NCBI GenBank assembly: GCA_016840305.1
Contig: JAEOSP010000427.1
Location: forward strand, 1 to 16,030
DNA from: Candidatus Hodarchaeota archaeon
GTDB taxonomy: Archaea > Asgardarchaeota > Heimdallarchaeia > Hodarchaeales > Hodarchaeaceae
DNA: 16,030 nt
Reading direction: 5' to 3'
The notes below the pieces were generated by a model that was not told the DNA's origin, searched no databases, and saw only the letters and a program-made list of their open reading frames with translations. Shown piece after piece: positions 14,957 through 16,030 of this stretch (its first letter is position 1; the number at the start of each line of letters is the position of its first letter). The position numbers were made by a program, and so were the translations under genes.

Positions 14957-16030
14957 CTAGCATTCCCATTCCTTTTGATTTGTTGATAATCTTTTTTGCA
15001 CTCAAGTATAGGCGAAAATCCTCTACTTTTTCAGCAATAGGTATTCCCATATATTCTAAACATTGTTTAGAAACTAAAGGAACCTTGATTGGATCGTTAT
15101 TTTCGATTTCATCCTGTAAATCATGAAGCTTTGAATATGAAAAACCCTCTAGTGTCATCGCTTGTCCCAAACGACTTACAATCATCCAACTGGGTAAAGC
15201 TTCACCAGGAGGGTCTACAGCTTTCATTATTTTGTTTTTCATGAATTCAACAGCAGTTTTTGTTCCCTCTTCTTCCGTAAAAGCTGTTGTTGGGAGGATA
15301 ACATTTGCATCGTTGAGAGAATCTGATTCGTAAATATCCAGTTTGATTAATAACTCAATTCCCTTAAATTCAGAAAGGGCTTCAGAATGAAATGTAGAAA
15401 TTAACGCTTTAATCCCTTTTGAAGCTAAATCACGAATTCCCTCATCATCATACACAATATCATTTTTACTAATTTTCTTAGCTAGTTTTGAAAATAGATA
15501 AATCCCTTCATCTGTCAAAAATGGAGAGATTATTATCCCCACTTCTTCAGGTTGATAACTTGCTAGCTTCTCTGCTGAATGACCAATAGCTTCCTCCCAA
15601 GTTACTGGGTAATGTTCTTCTTTAATCACTTTACGTTTGATCATTGGATGTTGAAGACGGTTGTTGCCATTAAAAAGAGCAGGTATACAAAATCGACCTT
15701 TAACACAATATTCCCTGCGTGCAGACATATCGAGTGGAGGATGAACATTAACCACTTTATCCCATTTGACATCAACAACCATTTGACAACCGTGTGAGCA
15801 GAGATTACATGTTGTTTCAATAGATTTATCAGGGGTTCCAAACCACGAAGATCCACGTGCAATCAAAGCACCAGTAGGACAGACATCAATGCAATGCCCG
15901 CAAAACACACATCCACTTTCAAGATGTGATACCTCTGAGATTGTACCAACCTTTGTATCATGACCCCTTTTTGTTAGAGCGATAGCACTATGACCCAAGA
16001 CATCTTGACAGGCTCTAATGCATCTAGCAC
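14943..16030 (-). CDS. Truncated formate-dehydrogenase-alpha/NuoG-like Fe-S protein (5' end outside window)
   Basis: The frame is open to the right edge, and codons before the TTG at 15998 are clearly coding (CIRACQDV, an [Fe-S] ligand block), so the gene is partial and that TTG is not the start. Visible order: end of an N-terminal Fe-S motif; RGHDTKV; a [4Fe-4S] motif GCVFCGHCIDVCPTGAL (first Cys at 15911-15909); and the molybdopterin-oxidoreductase Fe4S4 domain TTCNLCSHGC with its fourth Cys in REYCVKGRF (15809-15705). About 250 residues follow instead of some 600. They go from PVTWEEAI...SPFLTDEGIYLFSKLA straight to KLDIYESDSLNDANVILPTTAFTEEEGT, so the Cys/Sec active-site segment and most of the molybdopterin-binding core are missing. 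It is best read as an electron-wiring subunit, not a working formate dehydrogenase. It overlaps the NfnA-like start by 14 nt. Confidence 0.88.
   Translation of the reverse strand, partial: ARCIRACQDVLGHSAIALTKRGHDTKVGTISEVSHLESGCVFCGHCIDVCPTGALIARGSSWFGTPDKSIETTCNLCSHGCQMVVDVKWDKVVNVHPPLDMSARREYCVKGRFCIPALFNGNNRLQHPMIKRKVIKEEHYPVTWEEAIGHSAEKLASYQPEEVGIIISPFLTDEGIYLFSKLAKKISKNDIVYDDEGIRDLASKGIKALISTFHSEALSEFKGIELLIKLDIYESDSLNDANVILPTTAFTEEEGTKTAVEFMKNKIMKAVDPPGEALPSWMIVSRLGQAMTLEGFSYSKLHDLQDEIENNDPIKVPLVSKQCLEYMGIPIAEKVEDFRLYLSAKKIINKSKGMGMLDVTI

Noticed and set aside
15996..15998. TTG at 15998 as the start of the Fe-S protein
   Set aside because: Upstream codons up to the edge are open and encode a recognisable cysteine block (CIRACQDV), so the gene continues beyond the window.
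14943..16030. Functional formate dehydrogenase alpha subunit
   Set aside because: The catalytic Cys/Sec segment and most of the molybdopterin-binding core are missing.
1..16030. tRNA or rRNA genes, CRISPR arrays, insertion sequences, integrase sites
   Set aside because: No regularly spaced repeats, terminal inverted repeats, transposase motifs or structured RNA signatures were seen by eye.

Overview
This AT-rich window reads as archaeal chromosome. Coding density is high, Shine-Dalgarno (SD) motifs of the GGAGG type are clear, several TTG starts are backed by an SD, and TATA/BRE-like boxes precede the first genes of transcription units. The gene content (adenine deaminase, Memo-family protein, stand-alone COG2187-type kinase, CBS-pair protein, Nfn-type flavoproteins) fits Archaea. 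The two 'GF-I-[FY]D...G' proteins near 9.9-11.9 kb resemble lineage-specific proteins I associate with Asgard archaea. That lineage call is an inference from memory, not a demonstrated match.

Left part (1-4377, + strand): the tail of an unknown gene, an unrecognised 282-aa protein, adenine deaminase (purine salvage), a small protein weakly resembling part of an SPFH domain, and a COG2187-type aminoglycoside-phosphotransferase-fold kinase that overlaps it by 4 nt. Next come two - strand genes (4378-6292): a PfkB-family kinase with an altered GAGD loop, and a Memo (COG1355) protein. The PfkB stop codon directly abuts the stop of the convergent kinase gene.

Right part (6400-16030) is a redox region. 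The first Nfn-like module (- strand) is a fusion of a degenerate thioredoxin-reductase-like flavoprotein domain to an NfnA/SudB-like FAD/[2Fe-2S] subunit, followed by an NfnB/GltD-like subunit. The second module (- strand) is a formate-dehydrogenase-alpha/NuoG-like Fe-S protein that has lost most of its molybdopterin region (it runs off the right edge), then a stand-alone NfnA-like subunit, then an NfnB-like subunit with an extra 100-residue C-terminal domain. The start and stop codons of this second trio overlap.

Between the two modules lies a + strand cassette of three genes: two paralogous proteins of unknown function and a CBS-pair protein. The most interesting observation is that the extra C-terminal domain of the second NfnB-like protein appears to be the same domain that ends both unknown cassette proteins, with matching spacing of FF, W and Y-L anchor residues. 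This suggests that the cassette and the electron-transfer module belong to one system: a flavin-based NAD(P)H/ferredoxin redox complex with dedicated, possibly regulatory or scaffolding, partners and an adenylate-sensing CBS protein. No RNA genes, CRISPR arrays, insertion sequences or integrase signatures were seen.
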